DNA of 64,000 nt from contig NZ_JAKGAP010000019.1 of the NCBI RefSeq assembly GCF_021532375.1, positions 1-64,000 on the forward strand, in the 5' to 3' direction. The position numbers and the translations under genes were made by a program. This document shows, one piece after another, positions 8,191-16,757 of this stretch. Positions within the stretch are counted from its first letter, which is position 1. The number at the start of each line of letters is the position of its first letter. The DNA is from Paenibacillus alkaliterrae (GTDB taxonomy: Bacteria > Bacillota > Bacilli > Paenibacillales > Paenibacillaceae). The notes below the pieces were generated by a model. That model made no database searches, was not told the origin of the DNA, and saw only the letters and a program-made list of their open reading frames with translations.

Positions 8191-9945
8191 CTAGTCCCTC
8201 CCCTGTTCGCCGGGTATCTCGAATGCGATGGTTGTCCCTTTGGCTTCTTCGCTTCGGATATTCAGCCCGTTAGTGCCCGCTTCATAATATAGCCTTAGTC
8301 TTCTTTCCACGTTGGCGAGTCCAATCCCATTGCCTTTGGCCGAATCATTCTGGCCGCTTTCCATAGCGGCATATAACTCGCGGATCTTATCTTCGTTCAT
8401 GCCCGGGCCATCGTCCGTCACCACAATCCGCGTATAGCCCTTCCGGCCGGAAGGCTCTGCCCGCAGGACGACTGTGCCCTGCCCGACTCGCTGCTCCACG
8501 CCATGAAGGATGGCATTCTCCACGAGCGGCTGGATCAACAGCTTTGGAATCGGTACGCAGCGGCTGGCGTCGTCCGCTTCGATCCGCCAGGAGAGCCTGT
8601 CCAGCATCCTCATATCCATAATTTTCAAATATCTTTCGGCATGTTCCAGCTCATCCCCGACCGTTACCCATTCGTCCTCGTCCGCCCTGCTGATCACATA
8701 GCGGAATAATCCTGACATTGCGACTACGATTTCGGACAGCTCTTCTTCCCCCTTCTCATCGAGCGCCCAATAAAATGCTTCCAGCGTGTTAAACAAAAAA
8801 TGAGGGTTGATCTGCGCCTGCAGTGCCTTGAGCTCGGTTCGGCTCTGAATGATTTCCTTCTGGTACACGACCTCGATCAGCTCATTTAGCGAGACGACCA
8901 TTTGATTATAGGTATGATTAAGCTCGTTAATTTCCATGGTCGCGGAGGTCACCGGTATCGGCTTCAGTGTTCCAAACCGGGCATTGCGCATCGCCTTGAT
9001 CAAGTTCAGGATGGGACGCGTGATCATGACCGATAAAATAAAGGTTAAAATAAGAAACAGCAGGCCTCCTACCATCACCGAGACAATAATCGCCGTTCGG
9101 AGCACGGCGATCCCCTCTGTCGCGTAATCAACCGGCGTCAAAATAATGATTTTCCAGCCCGTCGTATCCGATTGTTTCTGGACTGCAAAATATTTCTTTC
9201 CATCTAAAGATATCGTTTCTTGGCGGCTTATTAGTGCCGCTGCTTCGATGTCTGATGGAAAGTCCGAAGAAATGATTTGGCCCGATTCATCGACCAAGCC
9301 CATATATTCCCGTGCCGCTCTGTCATTGTCTGCAGCCGATTCCGCATTCATCAGCTCAAAATAGCTTTTGTCTATCTGCACCATGACATACCCCGCATGC
9401 GAAAACGAGCGGTCGATCAGACGGACATGGCGGATTGCAATCACGACATCCGGATACCGGGGATCAAGCCCCAGCCATATGAGCCGGCCTTTTCCCTCGT
9501 CTACGCGGCTGATCCACTCGTCCGGTACCCGACTTTCCAAAGTGTCATCCGCGAGCGGCAAAAGTCTCCGGTACTCGGTCGTATACAGCTCAATAGAGCG
9601 GATACCCGTCGTATACGCCTCGTGCTTGCGAACTTCCTGTTGAAGGAGCTGCCGTTCCTCGAAGTTAATCGGTCTTCCATCGGCCTCTTGCATAAGCAGC
9701 CGCTGAATATTCGCGTTCGTCGCTACCTGCGCCGTGAAGGTATCAATTTGCCGCAGCAGCACGTCCAGCTTGCCCGTTGCTTGCACGGCTGTCTGCTGAA
9801 TATGCTTCTCCGCATTGCTTCGCAGCAGAACCGAAACCTGTTCATAATTAAACAATCCGACCGCGGCCAGGACAAGCACCATAACAAACATGAAACCGAG
9901 AAAAATCTGGTTGCGGAGCGTATTTATACGTCCCCATAAGTTCAC
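8191..9945 (-). CDS. yesM: Membrane sensor histidine kinase (YesM family)
   Basis: A 584-residue sensor kinase. One membrane helix near the N-terminus (IFLGFMFVMVLVLAAVGLF) and one at about 280-305 bracket an extracellular sensing domain. A HAMP-like linker follows (VMITRPILNLIKAMRNARFG). The His_kinase domain has the phospho-acceptor His in QAQINPHFLFNTLEAF, and the ATPase domain shows PKLLIQPLVENAILHG, VTDDGPGM and GNGIGLANVERRL. The GTG start follows AGGGGGAAAG. It is the first gene of a five-gene sugar-uptake cassette and should phosphorylate the downstream YesN-type regulator. Confidence 0.94.
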   Translation of the reverse strand: MNLWGRINTLRNQIFLGFMFVMVLVLAAVGLFNYEQVSVLLRSNAEKHIQQTAVQATGKLDVLLRQIDTFTAQVATNANIQRLLMQEADGRPINFEERQLLQQEVRKHEAYTTGIRSIELYTTEYRRLLPLADDTLESRVPDEWISRVDEGKGRLIWLGLDPRYPDVVIAIRHVRLIDRSFSHAGYVMVQIDKSYFELMNAESAADNDRAAREYMGLVDESGQIISSDFPSDIEAAALISRQETISLDGKKYFAVQKQSDTTGWKIIILTPVDYATEGIAVLRTAIIVSVMVGGLLFLILTFILSVMITRPILNLIKAMRNARFGTLKPIPVTSATMEINELNHTYNQMVVSLNELIEVVYQKEIIQSRTELKALQAQINPHFLFNTLEAFYWALDEKGEEELSEIVVAMSGLFRYVISRADEDEWVTVGDELEHAERYLKIMDMRMLDRLSWRIEADDASRCVPIPKLLIQPLVENAILHGVEQRVGQGTVVLRAEPSGRKGYTRIVVTDDGPGMNEDKIRELYAAMESGQNDSAKGNGIGLANVERRLRLYYEAGTNGLNIRSEEAKGTTIAFEIPGEQGRD

Positions 9946-10112
9946 TTGCTTTCCCCCTGCCTATGTTTCTGTAGAAATTACTATACACAATAATCGCTGA
10001 GAAAAGAAATCCTGTGAAGACGCAGAGCAGAAGGAGGCGGAAATGGAAGCGTATGGACATTAAGGCAAGACCGCCCGGCTCGCTGCCGCTCATCACCCTG
10101 ATACCGAAACAA

Positions 10113-10150
10113 AAAGAGGAGCATTCCCCATCAAGGGATGCTCCTCTCTC
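10113..10150 (-). terminator. Hairpin terminator copied with the ArsR/SRPBCC duplicate
   Basis: AGAGGAGCAT pairs with ATGCTCCTCT. A matching structure stands downstream of the intact SRPBCC gene at 17044-17080. Confidence 0.65.
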
Positions 10151-10212
10151 TCCTATGTCCGGGAAAGCCCGCCTTCGGCTTCACTCCCGCCTCCCGCCCG
10201 CTTATGCCTTCA

Positions 10213-10476
10213 TTAGCTGCTCTTCTGCAATTGCTGCAAATGAGCATCCAGGTTATCGAACGTCTCCGACGTGCCTTGAAGCATACCCATATCCAGCACC
10301 GTTTGCAGCGCCTCTTCCGAAACATATTGCGCGCGGTTGATGAGCTTAGTCTGACGAAGCCGGAGCCGTTCGGCGATTTCCCCTACCGTGAGGGGACTTA
10401 CGCGCAAAAGTTCAACGATATGCAGGCGGTTAGGCTCGGCCAAGGCACTCATTACGTTAGCATCCATATAAATCAT
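10213..10476 (-). pseudogene. Chimeric ArsR-SRPBCC fusion fragment
   Basis: An 87-codon open frame whose first ~42 residues match the ArsR protein at 17728-18069 (MDANVMSALAEPNR, TVGEIAERLRLRQ) and whose last ~44 match the end of the SRPBCC protein at 17140-17673 (EALQTVLDMGMLQG, QLQKSS). An internal deletion in a duplicated copy fused them in frame. The ArsR recognition helix and the SRPBCC cavity are both missing, so neither activity is expected. The start retains the dimer-helix region of the repressor, so a dominant-negative peptide is conceivable, but decay is the simpler reading. Confidence 0.8.
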
Positions 10477-10528
10477 CCATTCCCTTAAACTATTGAATTC
10501 GACCTTCGCTTAGCGTCAGCACCGCTAG

Positions 10529-10717
10529 GGACCTGCGCTTTATCCTCTTTTCTGGCTGAACAACGCCCGCAAGACGCTGATGAGAAAAGCGCTGTTCAAC
10601 TACGCGGGCATTAAAAAGGTCAAATTTTTCGAGTTTGGCTCGATGGAGAGCCCCAAAGGAAGGCAAACAGAGAAGCTGCAAAAGATTTATCAATATTTCA
10701 AAGCTGTATCCAGCTGA
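10529..10717 (+). pseudogene. C-terminal remnant of an NAD(P)H-quinone-type oxidoreductase
   Basis: A plus-strand frame without a start reads YPLFWLNNARKTLMRKALF, then NYAGIKKVKFFEFG, and ends with stop TGA at 10715-10717. This resembles the end of flavodoxin-fold NAD(P)H-dependent oxidoreductases (an aromatic/basic stretch followed by G-I-K-K-V). The body of the gene has been lost, apparently where the ArsR/SRPBCC duplicate was joined on. The family is judged by eye from 60 residues. Confidence 0.5.
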
Positions 10718-10723
10718 CTGAAG

Positions 10724-10770
10724 AGCCAGGTCAGGTTCTAGTCAAAAACGGGAAGACCTCGCCTGGCTTT
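10724..10770. terminator. Bidirectional terminator
   Basis: AGCCAGGTCAGGT and GACCTCGCCTGGCT form a stem with TTTA after it. It lies between the plus-strand oxidoreductase tail and the end of the minus-strand gene at 10769. Confidence 0.65.
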
Positions 10771-11377
10771 AGATCCGTGCGGCCTGCAAAATCGCAATTG
10801 CGGCCCGCTCTCTGCGATCCGCATCTTCACTTCGCATAGCTGTCTTCAAGATGTCGATAGCTTCCTGAATCATCGCTTCATCAATCAGCCCAGGTCCTGT
10901 TGCCTTGGGCTTTGATAACATGCTCTCCACCTGCTCTTGGGTCACGGGGCGTCCGAACTTCCCGATTCCCCCTTCCTCGCTGAGGAAAGCTAGCAGCTCC
11001 GGATGCAGGTCTTCTCTCTGCAGGCTGTTAAGCCACGTCACGCCGCGCCTGTGACCGCTGTTATCCTCAGCGTTGTCGAATAAATCAATGTAATAATAGT
11101 CGCCGAGATCACCCAGATGTATACGTTCACCAGCATCAACGATTAAGTAATCGCCGTCCTGCATTGCGTGCGCGAAGACGCTATGCTCCTCTAAGCCACG
11201 TTCAAGCTCCTGCTCTTCCAGATGGTTCGCCTCGGCTAATTTATCCCGCAGCTCCGTCTTGCTTAATTGATTTAAGTCACCAATTCCGGGCAGCCCGAAG
11301 CATACATAGTTGTCCTCCAGAAACGTCGGCATACGGTTCATGCCGGCATCATTTACTTTCAGTCGAAACAAATGCAA
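10769..11377 (-). CDS. Uncharacterised protein resembling the N-terminal domain of COG4127-type predicted nucleases
   Basis: A soluble acidic protein of 202 residues. A TTG start at 11377 (LHLFRLKVNDAG) is preferred because GGAGGG lies seven bases upstream; a TTG five codons earlier has no such site. Residues 5-130 hold RMPTFLEDNYVCFGLPGIGDL, FAHAMQDGDYLIV, GDLGDYYYIDLFDN and RRGVTWLNSL, a pattern I associate with the N-terminal domain of COG4127 Mrr-like predicted restriction proteins. The C-terminal 60 residues are helical and charged and show no PD-(D/E)xK motif, so the nuclease part seems absent. No methylase or other restriction gene is nearby. Function unknown. Confidence 0.7.
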   Translation of the reverse strand: MHLFRLKVNDAGMNRMPTFLEDNYVCFGLPGIGDLNQLSKTELRDKLAEANHLEEQELERGLEEHSVFAHAMQDGDYLIVDAGERIHLGDLGDYYYIDLFDNAEDNSGHRRGVTWLNSLQREDLHPELLAFLSEEGGIGKFGRPVTQEQVESMLSKPKATGPGLIDEAMIQEAIDILKTAMRSEDADRRERAAIAILQAARI

Positions 11378-11466
11378 GTCTAATCCCTCCAAAATAAAAC
11401 GTCATTTCTGCCTGCTGTATCCGGCTAAGCGCTTTCTCGTCCGTGTCTGCGATGGCCCTACTCATA

Positions 11467-11512
11467 CGACTGAAGCCGCCCAAGGCGTTAACCCTGAACG
11501 GCTTCAGTCGCG
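11467..11512 (-). terminator. Hairpin downstream of the epimerase gene
   Basis: CGACTGAAGCCG pairs perfectly with CGGCTTCAGTCG across a 20-base loop. No clear T-run follows, so termination is likely but not certain. Confidence 0.55.
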
Positions 11513-11565
11513 TCATATAATTAGGCATACATACAAACTACATCAACATTACGTATGCGTACTTC

Positions 11566-12417
11566 TTACAAGCTCTCAACATAATCCCGCCAAGCATGCT
11601 TAGGCTGCCATTTCAGCAGCTTCTTAGCCTTCTCACTGCATAGCAAAGCTTCATAGCCTTCAAGCGGTTTACGGAAATCGTCTACCTCCGGAAAGCGCGC
11701 AGCCATTAAGGTTCTGCTTGGGACAGCCATGCTGGTATCATCCGCCGCCAGATTAAGCGCGACGCTGCCCAGCCCCTCTGCCTCAATCGCCAGCTGGATA
11801 GCTTCCGCCGCATCTCTAGTGTCAATATAGCTCCACAGAATGCGGTCGCGCTGCTCAGGGTCATGGATGAATGACGGAAACCGTTCATAGGCCTCAGGCG
11901 TTATGACATTGCCTAGCCGGAACGAAACCACCTGCATGCCCGTTCGTCTGTGAAACATATCCGCGGTTTGTTCATTTACGATTTTTGATAATCCGTAGCT
12001 GTCCTGCGGAAGCTGCGGATGGGCTTCATCCATAGGAACATAAGCGGGCCCAAATCGCTCGCCGGCAAACACAATGCCATAGGAGGATTCACTGGAGGCG
12101 ATGACCGCCTTGCGGATGCCAAGCCCCGCCGCTGCCTCCAATACATTGTAAGTAGACATGACATTATTGTTGAACGTTACTTCATTCGGATGCGAGTAGG
12201 CAACGGGTATAGCCGCCAAGTGTACGACGGCATCCGCTCCGGCCAATACGCCGTAGACCTCGCCAAGATTGGTTAAATCCACGATCACGGTACGGCATAA
12301 CGCCTCAGCCGGATGTTTGACGTCCGCATTGACGACTTCATAGCCTTGCTCGGCAAAATGCTTGACCACCCATTTGCCCAGCATGCCGCTGCCGCCTGTT
12401 ATCACTACCTTAGGCAC
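11566..12417 (-). CDS. NAD-dependent epimerase/dehydratase (extended SDR)
   Basis: A 283-residue extended short-chain dehydrogenase. The N-terminal Rossmann motif is VVITGGSGMLGKWVVKHF, followed by ADAVVHLAAIP. The catalytic Ser lies in VIASSESSYG and the Y-x-x-x-K pair in SYGLSKIVNEQ. Such enzymes act on nucleotide sugars or related polyols in the cytoplasm. The GTG start follows AAGGAGTG. It lies about 20 bases downstream of an aldo/keto reductase, so the two probably form an operon for sugar or aldehyde conversion. The substrate cannot be assigned. Confidence 0.88.
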   Translation of the reverse strand: MPKVVITGGSGMLGKWVVKHFAEQGYEVVNADVKHPAEALCRTVIVDLTNLGEVYGVLAGADAVVHLAAIPVAYSHPNEVTFNNNVMSTYNVLEAAAGLGIRKAVIASSESSYGIVFAGERFGPAYVPMDEAHPQLPQDSYGLSKIVNEQTADMFHRRTGMQVVSFRLGNVITPEAYERFPSFIHDPEQRDRILWSYIDTRDAAEAIQLAIEAEGLGSVALNLAADDTSMAVPSRTLMAARFPEVDDFRKPLEGYEALLCSEKAKKLLKWQPKHAWRDYVESL

Positions 12418-12439
12418 GAGCTGTCACTCCTTCTTTTTG

Positions 12440-13378
12440 TTAGCCCAATATCTGTTCAATACGTTCCGCGATGTCTACGCTCAGCTCAATACCGGATGCC
12501 TTGGCATTCTCCTCGACTTGCTCCGGACGGCTCGCGCCGATCAAGGCGCTGGATACATTCGGCTGCCGCAAAATCCAAGCCAGCGCTAACTGTCCAACCG
12601 AGAGTTCGAGTTCGGCCGCTACACTGCTCAGCTCAAGCACTTTATTAATTTTCTCTTCAGTCACTCCCTTACGCATACCTTCCAGCTTCGCTGCCCGGCT
12701 GTCAGCTGGGAAATCGCCTGCGGAGCTGTACTTGCCTGTCAGCAGGCCCTGGGCAAGCGGCGAGAACACAACTTGTCCGATGCCGTTCCGCTCTCCGTAA
12801 GGAATCACTTCTTTCTCGATATAACGGTTGAACATATTATAAATCGGTTGATTAACCACGATACGATCCAGCAGATAGCGGTCCGCTATGGCATGCGCTT
12901 CCGCCATCTGCGATGCCGTCCATTCGCTTACGCCGACGTACAGCACTTTCCCTTGGCGCACCAGATCATCCAATGCCCGCAGCGTCTCTTCCATCGGCGT
13001 ATTAGGATCATGACGGTGGCAGTAATACAGATCCACATAATCGGCTCCCAGCCTTGCTAGGCTGGCATGGCATTGCTCCATAATGTGCTTGCGGGATAAT
13101 CCCCGGTCATTGGGTCCGTCGCCCATCTGGCCGAATACCTTGGTCGCGAGCACATAGGATTCCCGCGGGAAGGCCCGCAGCGTTTCTCCCAGCAGCTTCT
13201 CCGCTTCACCCTTTTCGTACACATTCGCCGTATCAAAAAAATTAATGCCCAGCTCATACGCCGCTTGAATCGCTTTCACAGCATTTTCACGTTCTACATA
13301 TCCGCCATATGTCAACCAGCTTCCTAGACTAACCTCACTAACCTTCAATCCGCTTTTTCCCAACTTACGGTATTGCAT
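12440..13378 (-). CDS. Aldo/keto reductase
   Basis: A 312-residue NADPH-dependent reductase of the AKR superfamily, potassium-channel beta-subunit-like branch. Catalytic positions are visible: Asp and Tyr in FFDTANVYEKGEAEKLLG, Lys in YVLATKVFG and His in YYCHRHDPNTP. The cofactor end reads SSALIGASRPEQVEEN. It would reduce aldehydes or sugar carbonyls in the cytoplasm. GAGGAG precedes the ATG. It is the first gene of a pair with the epimerase. Two other aldo/keto reductases occur in this window (40.9 and 58.6 kb), each with a different neighbourhood. Confidence 0.92.
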   Translation of the reverse strand: MQYRKLGKSGLKVSEVSLGSWLTYGGYVERENAVKAIQAAYELGINFFDTANVYEKGEAEKLLGETLRAFPRESYVLATKVFGQMGDGPNDRGLSRKHIMEQCHASLARLGADYVDLYYCHRHDPNTPMEETLRALDDLVRQGKVLYVGVSEWTASQMAEAHAIADRYLLDRIVVNQPIYNMFNRYIEKEVIPYGERNGIGQVVFSPLAQGLLTGKYSSAGDFPADSRAAKLEGMRKGVTEEKINKVLELSSVAAELELSVGQLALAWILRQPNVSSALIGASRPEQVEENAKASGIELSVDIAERIEQILG

Positions 13379-13694
13379 CTCTACTCATCTCCTCTTGAAT
13401 TAGATGACAATAAGCTGCTAAAACGCTTTCTAAGCTCGCTTCTCTATTCTAGATAAGTTTGATGCAACTTTAAAGTAGTGAAATAATTATCACTTTATTA
13501 TATTGAATATAGATACTATACAAAAAGTAACCACTAAGATTAGAAGAGAATCCAACTATGACAGCAAATAACTATGATCCGAAAGTATAAACCGTTTACC
13601 TAGCAAGGCCGGTCTATTTCTTTTGGTTAAACGCTACAACGATGGCAATAACCTTCTTAAATATATTTCCGTATACTGAAGCAATATCATACAA
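13379..13694. other. Intergenic region upstream of the aldo/keto reductase
   Basis: AT-rich, with no convincing gene. It should contain the leftward promoter of the aldo/keto reductase. An imperfect AAACGCTTTC near 13420 resembles a cre half but has three mismatches to consensus and was not called. Confidence 0.4.
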
Positions 13695-13730
13695 GAACGA
13701 GCCTCTGGAATAGCTTCCTTGGCTCGTTTC
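13695..13730 (-). terminator. Terminator of the SLH protein gene
   Basis: AACGAGCC pairs with GGCTCGTT across a short loop, just past the stop codon of the leftward gene. Confidence 0.7.
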
Positions 13731-13744
13731 TCGTGTAGAGATTC

Positions 13745-15187
13745 TTATTGTGTTGTCGTCTCATAAAAGGCTACGATATTTGAATCCTCGTCGAAGATAA
13801 TAACCGCGATGTATTTGAATGATCCTTGTCCTCCGAATGGGCTATTTCCAAAATGACCTCTGGGCGTGAGCAGATGCTTAGGAACACCGTTTTCCACCAG
13901 ATTAGTCGGGCTTGCACCATAAATCTTTTCCATATAATACATGCCATAACTTCTGTCGGCTGTCTGGAATGCGGGCAACGCTTTGGGATCTACTGTCATC
14001 AATAAATTTGTAATTGGATCGTTCTTTAATGCACCGTTCTCGCCTTCACTTATACTCTTAATTTTAATCGAAATGCCGGAAGTAATTCTTAGTTGCTCCG
14101 TAACTTTTACCGTTTCCGAGCTTTTCGTTACTTTATCTTCAAATTCCGGCAGCTCTTCATGTATATAGGCAATTGGCCGTTTGATCTGATCGTAAAAAAC
14201 AAGCACGTAGGAGAACATGACCTGCGGATCTGTGCTCGAGCGACTCCATGCCCCTTTAATTAGAGGATGGGAATAAAACTTCGTTGTAGTCGTATCTTTC
14301 GTCTTCAGCTCGTTTTCTGCTAAGAACGTGGAATAATCAATTGAATTGTTTTCAATTTGTGAGACCGTTTTTTTATATTCATCGAGCTGATCAAAGGATT
14401 TTATTGCAAATGAAGCAGCTTTATTCAGCGGTTTTTCCAGCTCCTTTGCTCGAATGAAGATATCCATTGATCCGTATCTTGGACGCAGTATACGCACACC
14501 TCTTGGATCATGCAGCCATACGGGAGGCGACAGAATTGCCCCGGCAGATTGGGCGGCCTCATGGGTAAAGACACCTTCCCCTACAAGAAACTCAGCAAGC
14601 GTGTGTTCATCGCCTTTCTTATTCTGCAGCAAAGATTGAAAGGAAAGAATCACGATATGATCTCTCAAAAATGAATTATTTTTAAGTTCCTTGGCTTGAT
14701 CGCCTGTCACCATGCCCAAGGACAATATTTTATCGATAGCAAGATTCCATTGGAAGTCGCCCGCTTGGTCACTATATCCAAGAGCCCTTAGAAGCATTGT
14801 TGCATATTGGGCCGCAGTCAAGTGCTGCGTTGAACCATACTTATTTGCAGAAATACCGCTTGCGAGCTGCTGATTATAAAGGTAGGCAACAGCTGGGACA
14901 GCCCATGAAGGCACGTCGTTAAATGGAATCGAATATTTCCCTTGCTTTGCTTCCTCTTCTTTGCCCAGCATACGCACAAGCATGACTGCACCTTCAGCCC
15001 GCGTAGGTTTTCTGTTCAATTCGAAACCGTTTGCTCCCCCTTGGAACAAGCCTAACTTCTTAAGCGACTCCGCTTGTTCTAAATATACGCCGCTCTGGCT
15101 TCCGCTTGCAGCAAATACTGTTATATTCGCAGATGAAAATAACAGCAAGGCAAGCAACAGGAGGAAAACCCCTTTATTGCTTTTCAA
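13745..15187 (-). CDS. SLH-domain cell-surface protein
   Basis: A secreted protein of 480 residues. The TTG start gives a classical signal peptide (KSNKGVFLLLLALLLFSSANITVFAA, cleaved near AASGS). Residues about 35-210 contain S-layer-homology repeats: LKKLGLFQGGANGFELNR, PTRAEGAVMLVRMLG, FNDVPSWAVPAVAYLYNQQL, AAQYATMLLRALGYS. These bind pyruvylated cell-wall polymer and hold the protein on the surface. The remaining 270 residues are unlike any family I recognise, with charged beta-rich segments (SMDIFIRAKELEKPLNKAA, MYYMEKIYGASPTNLVENG). It stands alone with its own terminator. The role of the C-terminal domain is unknown. Confidence 0.85.
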   Translation of the reverse strand: MKSNKGVFLLLLALLLFSSANITVFAASGSQSGVYLEQAESLKKLGLFQGGANGFELNRKPTRAEGAVMLVRMLGKEEEAKQGKYSIPFNDVPSWAVPAVAYLYNQQLASGISANKYGSTQHLTAAQYATMLLRALGYSDQAGDFQWNLAIDKILSLGMVTGDQAKELKNNSFLRDHIVILSFQSLLQNKKGDEHTLAEFLVGEGVFTHEAAQSAGAILSPPVWLHDPRGVRILRPRYGSMDIFIRAKELEKPLNKAASFAIKSFDQLDEYKKTVSQIENNSIDYSTFLAENELKTKDTTTTKFYSHPLIKGAWSRSSTDPQVMFSYVLVFYDQIKRPIAYIHEELPEFEDKVTKSSETVKVTEQLRITSGISIKIKSISEGENGALKNDPITNLLMTVDPKALPAFQTADRSYGMYYMEKIYGASPTNLVENGVPKHLLTPRGHFGNSPFGGQGSFKYIAVIIFDEDSNIVAFYETTTQ

Positions 15188-15360
15188 TCCAAGCCAACCC
15201 CTTTGTCGAATAATGTCTAATGTAATACAAAGTAATATTCGACACCAACCAATTTATTCCTGCAAGTGGTTGGTAAACATTTCATATATAGGGTGCTGGA
15301 CAACAAACACCAAGCGCGATGAACTCAAAGCTGTACGGTGTTATTGGTGGATATAAGAGC

Positions 15361-15398
15361 AAACGCTCGGTTCAGAGCTTTTTGTAAGCGTTTTTTTA
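15361..15398 (+). terminator. Rho-independent terminator-like hairpin
   Basis: AAACGCT pairs with AGCGTTT and is followed by a run of seven T. No intact plus-strand gene precedes it, so it may be left from a lost gene or belong to the repeat. Confidence 0.6.
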
Positions 15399-15511
15399 AT
15401 CTGGATGTTGACTCCGTGTTGATTCGGAGCATAACAAATACATCGCCCAAGGCATACGGTCTACATAGTGATGTATTCAAATTTTACATACTGTTATACA
15501 CCTTTCGGCAC

Positions 15512-15574
15512 TTACTCGTCTCCGGTAGCTATTTCGTTCGAAGGATCAGAACTCCAATCACTCCAATCTACCGT
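15512..15574 (-). pseudogene. Rhodanese C-terminal fragment
   Basis: The minus strand encodes VDWSDWSSDPSNEIATGDE and a stop. The intact sulfurtransferase at 1396-2253 has GSWSDWSSDVENPVAVGDE at the same place. Upstream of this point the frame is lost, so only the very end of a second rhodanese gene survives. Confidence 0.75.
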
Positions 15575-15592
15575 ATGCTGATTATAAGGAAC

Positions 15593-15622
15593 AGGCTGCC
15601 GGGGAATCTCCTCCGACAGCCT
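15593..15622 (-). terminator. Terminator of the winged-helix pseudogene
   Basis: GGCTGCCGG pairs with CCGACAGCC around ATCTCCT, about 20 bases past the stop of the leftward frame. Confidence 0.6.
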
Positions 15623-15642
15623 TAACACTAAGTTTTATTCCA

Positions 15643-16326
15643 TTACTTGACCGGCCCCATCCATGTTGTTATCGTTTGCTTCGGTTGATTTTGCATCGAC
15701 AATTGCAGCATCCCTTCGTACAGCTTAGCTATGGCAGGAGCGTAAAGCTTCGATAAATCCGGCATTGCGTTGTTTAATTTGCGAAGTGTATCCGATGAGT
15801 CTAGCCATACCGCGTTAAAGAGATAGCCTCCGTCCGTCCTGCGAATATAGCCTTTCTCCAGCAGGAAAACATACTTCTCTTGGTTCGACTCGTTCACATC
15901 CGAATCATCGCCCCGCAGATGGAGTAATGGTTTGGGTTAAAGCTTAACTCGAGCGGAATGCTGCGCTCCAATTGCGCATAAGCGATATATTTCCCACCAT
16001 CTATGCGAGCAGGCGCAACCTTATCAAACTTATAGGTGAATGGCTGGCTGCGCCAGGCCTGCTCTTCAACCCATTTCGGTAGAAGTGTCCATAACAGGAA
16101 ATTATAATCGTTATCCGGGTAATACAGTCCCGCAGCATCGATCTGTTCGCGGACATCCATGAGCGACTCGAATTGCATGTCGGCAATTTCGGATGCGCAC
16201 ACTTGGTATAATTGATGCGAGATACCGAACCTCCTCCTCCAAATATATCGGCGACACGCCCACATCCTGCGCGATTTCTTGCACCGACTTTGGCTTCCGA
16301 TAGATGCCATTTGACCGTATGCGTTG
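15643..16326 (-). pseudogene. Frameshifted helix-turn-helix regulator-like gene
   Basis: Three open pieces in different frames read as one protein. The first gives IYRKPKSVQEIAQDVGVSPIYLEEEVRYLAS, which looks like a helix-turn-helix. The second gives HQLYQVCASEIADMQFESLMDVREQIDAAG through IPLELSFNPNHYSICG. The third gives DSDVNESNQEKYVFLLEKGYIRRTDGG through ITTWMGPVK. Frame changes lie near 16220 and 15900. The N-terminus runs into the start region of the rightward antitoxin gene and has no start codon. Such long regulators with a KPKS-x-EIA helix occur in Paenibacillus, but I cannot name the family. Unlikely to be functional. Confidence 0.6.
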
Positions 16327-16337
16327 GGGTGAATTAC

Positions 16338-16661
16338 ATGCCGATTATTCGACCCGTTTCAGATCTTCGTAACAATTTCAATTTAATCGCTGATACTTGC
16401 CACAATGAAGGCGAACCCGTATTCATCACAAAAAATGGTCAAGACGATTTAGTCGTAATGAGTCATGCACTTTATGAAAGACAACAGGCAATCATTGAAT
16501 TGTACCAAAAATTGGCCGTAGCAGAAAAAGAGAGTAATGATCCCGCCACTAAAAAAATCAGCCACACAGATCTAATGAGTAAACTGAGGAGCCGAGTAAA
16601 TGGAGAAAAGCTATCCGATATATCCTGCCCTCTGCAGAGCAGGATTTATCGAATATTGTAG
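16338..16661 (+). CDS. Phd/YefM-family antitoxin
   Basis: A 107-residue frame starting MPIIRPVSDLRNNFNLIAD after a GGGGTGA site. The DNA-binding/dimerisation part is typical of Phd/YefM antitoxins (PVSDLRNNFNLIADTCHNEGEPVFITKNGQDDLVVMSHALYE), followed by the toxin-wrapping helix (LYQKLAVAEKESND). The usual end near RSRVNGE is extended by about 15 residues (KLSDISCPLQSRIYRIL), which read through the start of the toxin gene. It would bind operator DNA and neutralise a RelE/ParE toxin. That toxin is broken here, so the antitoxin survives alone. Confidence 0.75.
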   Translation: MPIIRPVSDLRNNFNLIADTCHNEGEPVFITKNGQDDLVVMSHALYERQQAIIELYQKLAVAEKESNDPATKKISHTDLMSKLRSRVNGEKLSDISCPLQSRIYRIL

Positions 16662-16757
16662 AATACATCATGATTGATAATCCCTCGGCAGCAGTAAACT
16701 TTTTAAGTCGACTAGATCAAAACGTATCAAACCTTATTGCAAACCTCCATGGTGTTG
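16600..16757 (+). pseudogene. RelE/ParE-type toxin, frameshifted and truncated
   Basis: Starts with ATG (MEKSYPIY) inside the end of the antitoxin gene. After one extra C near 16624 the frame continues as LPSAEQDLSNIVEYIMIDNP, then SAAVNFLSRLDQNVSNLIANL, the N-terminal two helices of a RelE/ParE toxin. The sequence stops resembling the family at about 16757, so the beta-sheet with the catalytic residues is gone. Both lesions inactivate it. Confidence 0.7.

Larger units (their letters stand above)
10110..10535 (-). repeat. Collapsed duplicate of the 17.0-18.1 kb YdeI-ArsR-SRPBCC locus
   Basis: From left to right the block reproduces the terminator, the SRPBCC end, the ArsR start and the last codons of the YdeI gene (LSEGRIQ) seen at 17044-18120, with about 650 bases deleted between the SRPBCC and ArsR parts. 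Both copies share the same gene order and strand. Confidence 0.8.
15350..15575. repeat. Diverged repeat, copy B
   Basis: Counterpart of 1252-1460, with a 22-base identity at 15545-15566 and several shorter ordered blocks upstream. Here the attached rhodanese gene is reduced to its last ~20 codons. Confidence 0.6.

Noticed and set aside
9848..10096. 82-codon minus-strand frame with a hydrophobic stretch upstream of yesM
   Set aside because: Overlaps the yesM start in another frame, with no ribosome site; hydrophobic segment probably chance.
13413..13430. Cre-like AAACGCTTTC upstream of the aldo/keto reductase
   Set aside because: Three mismatches to the consensus, including an outer conserved position; not distinguishable from chance.
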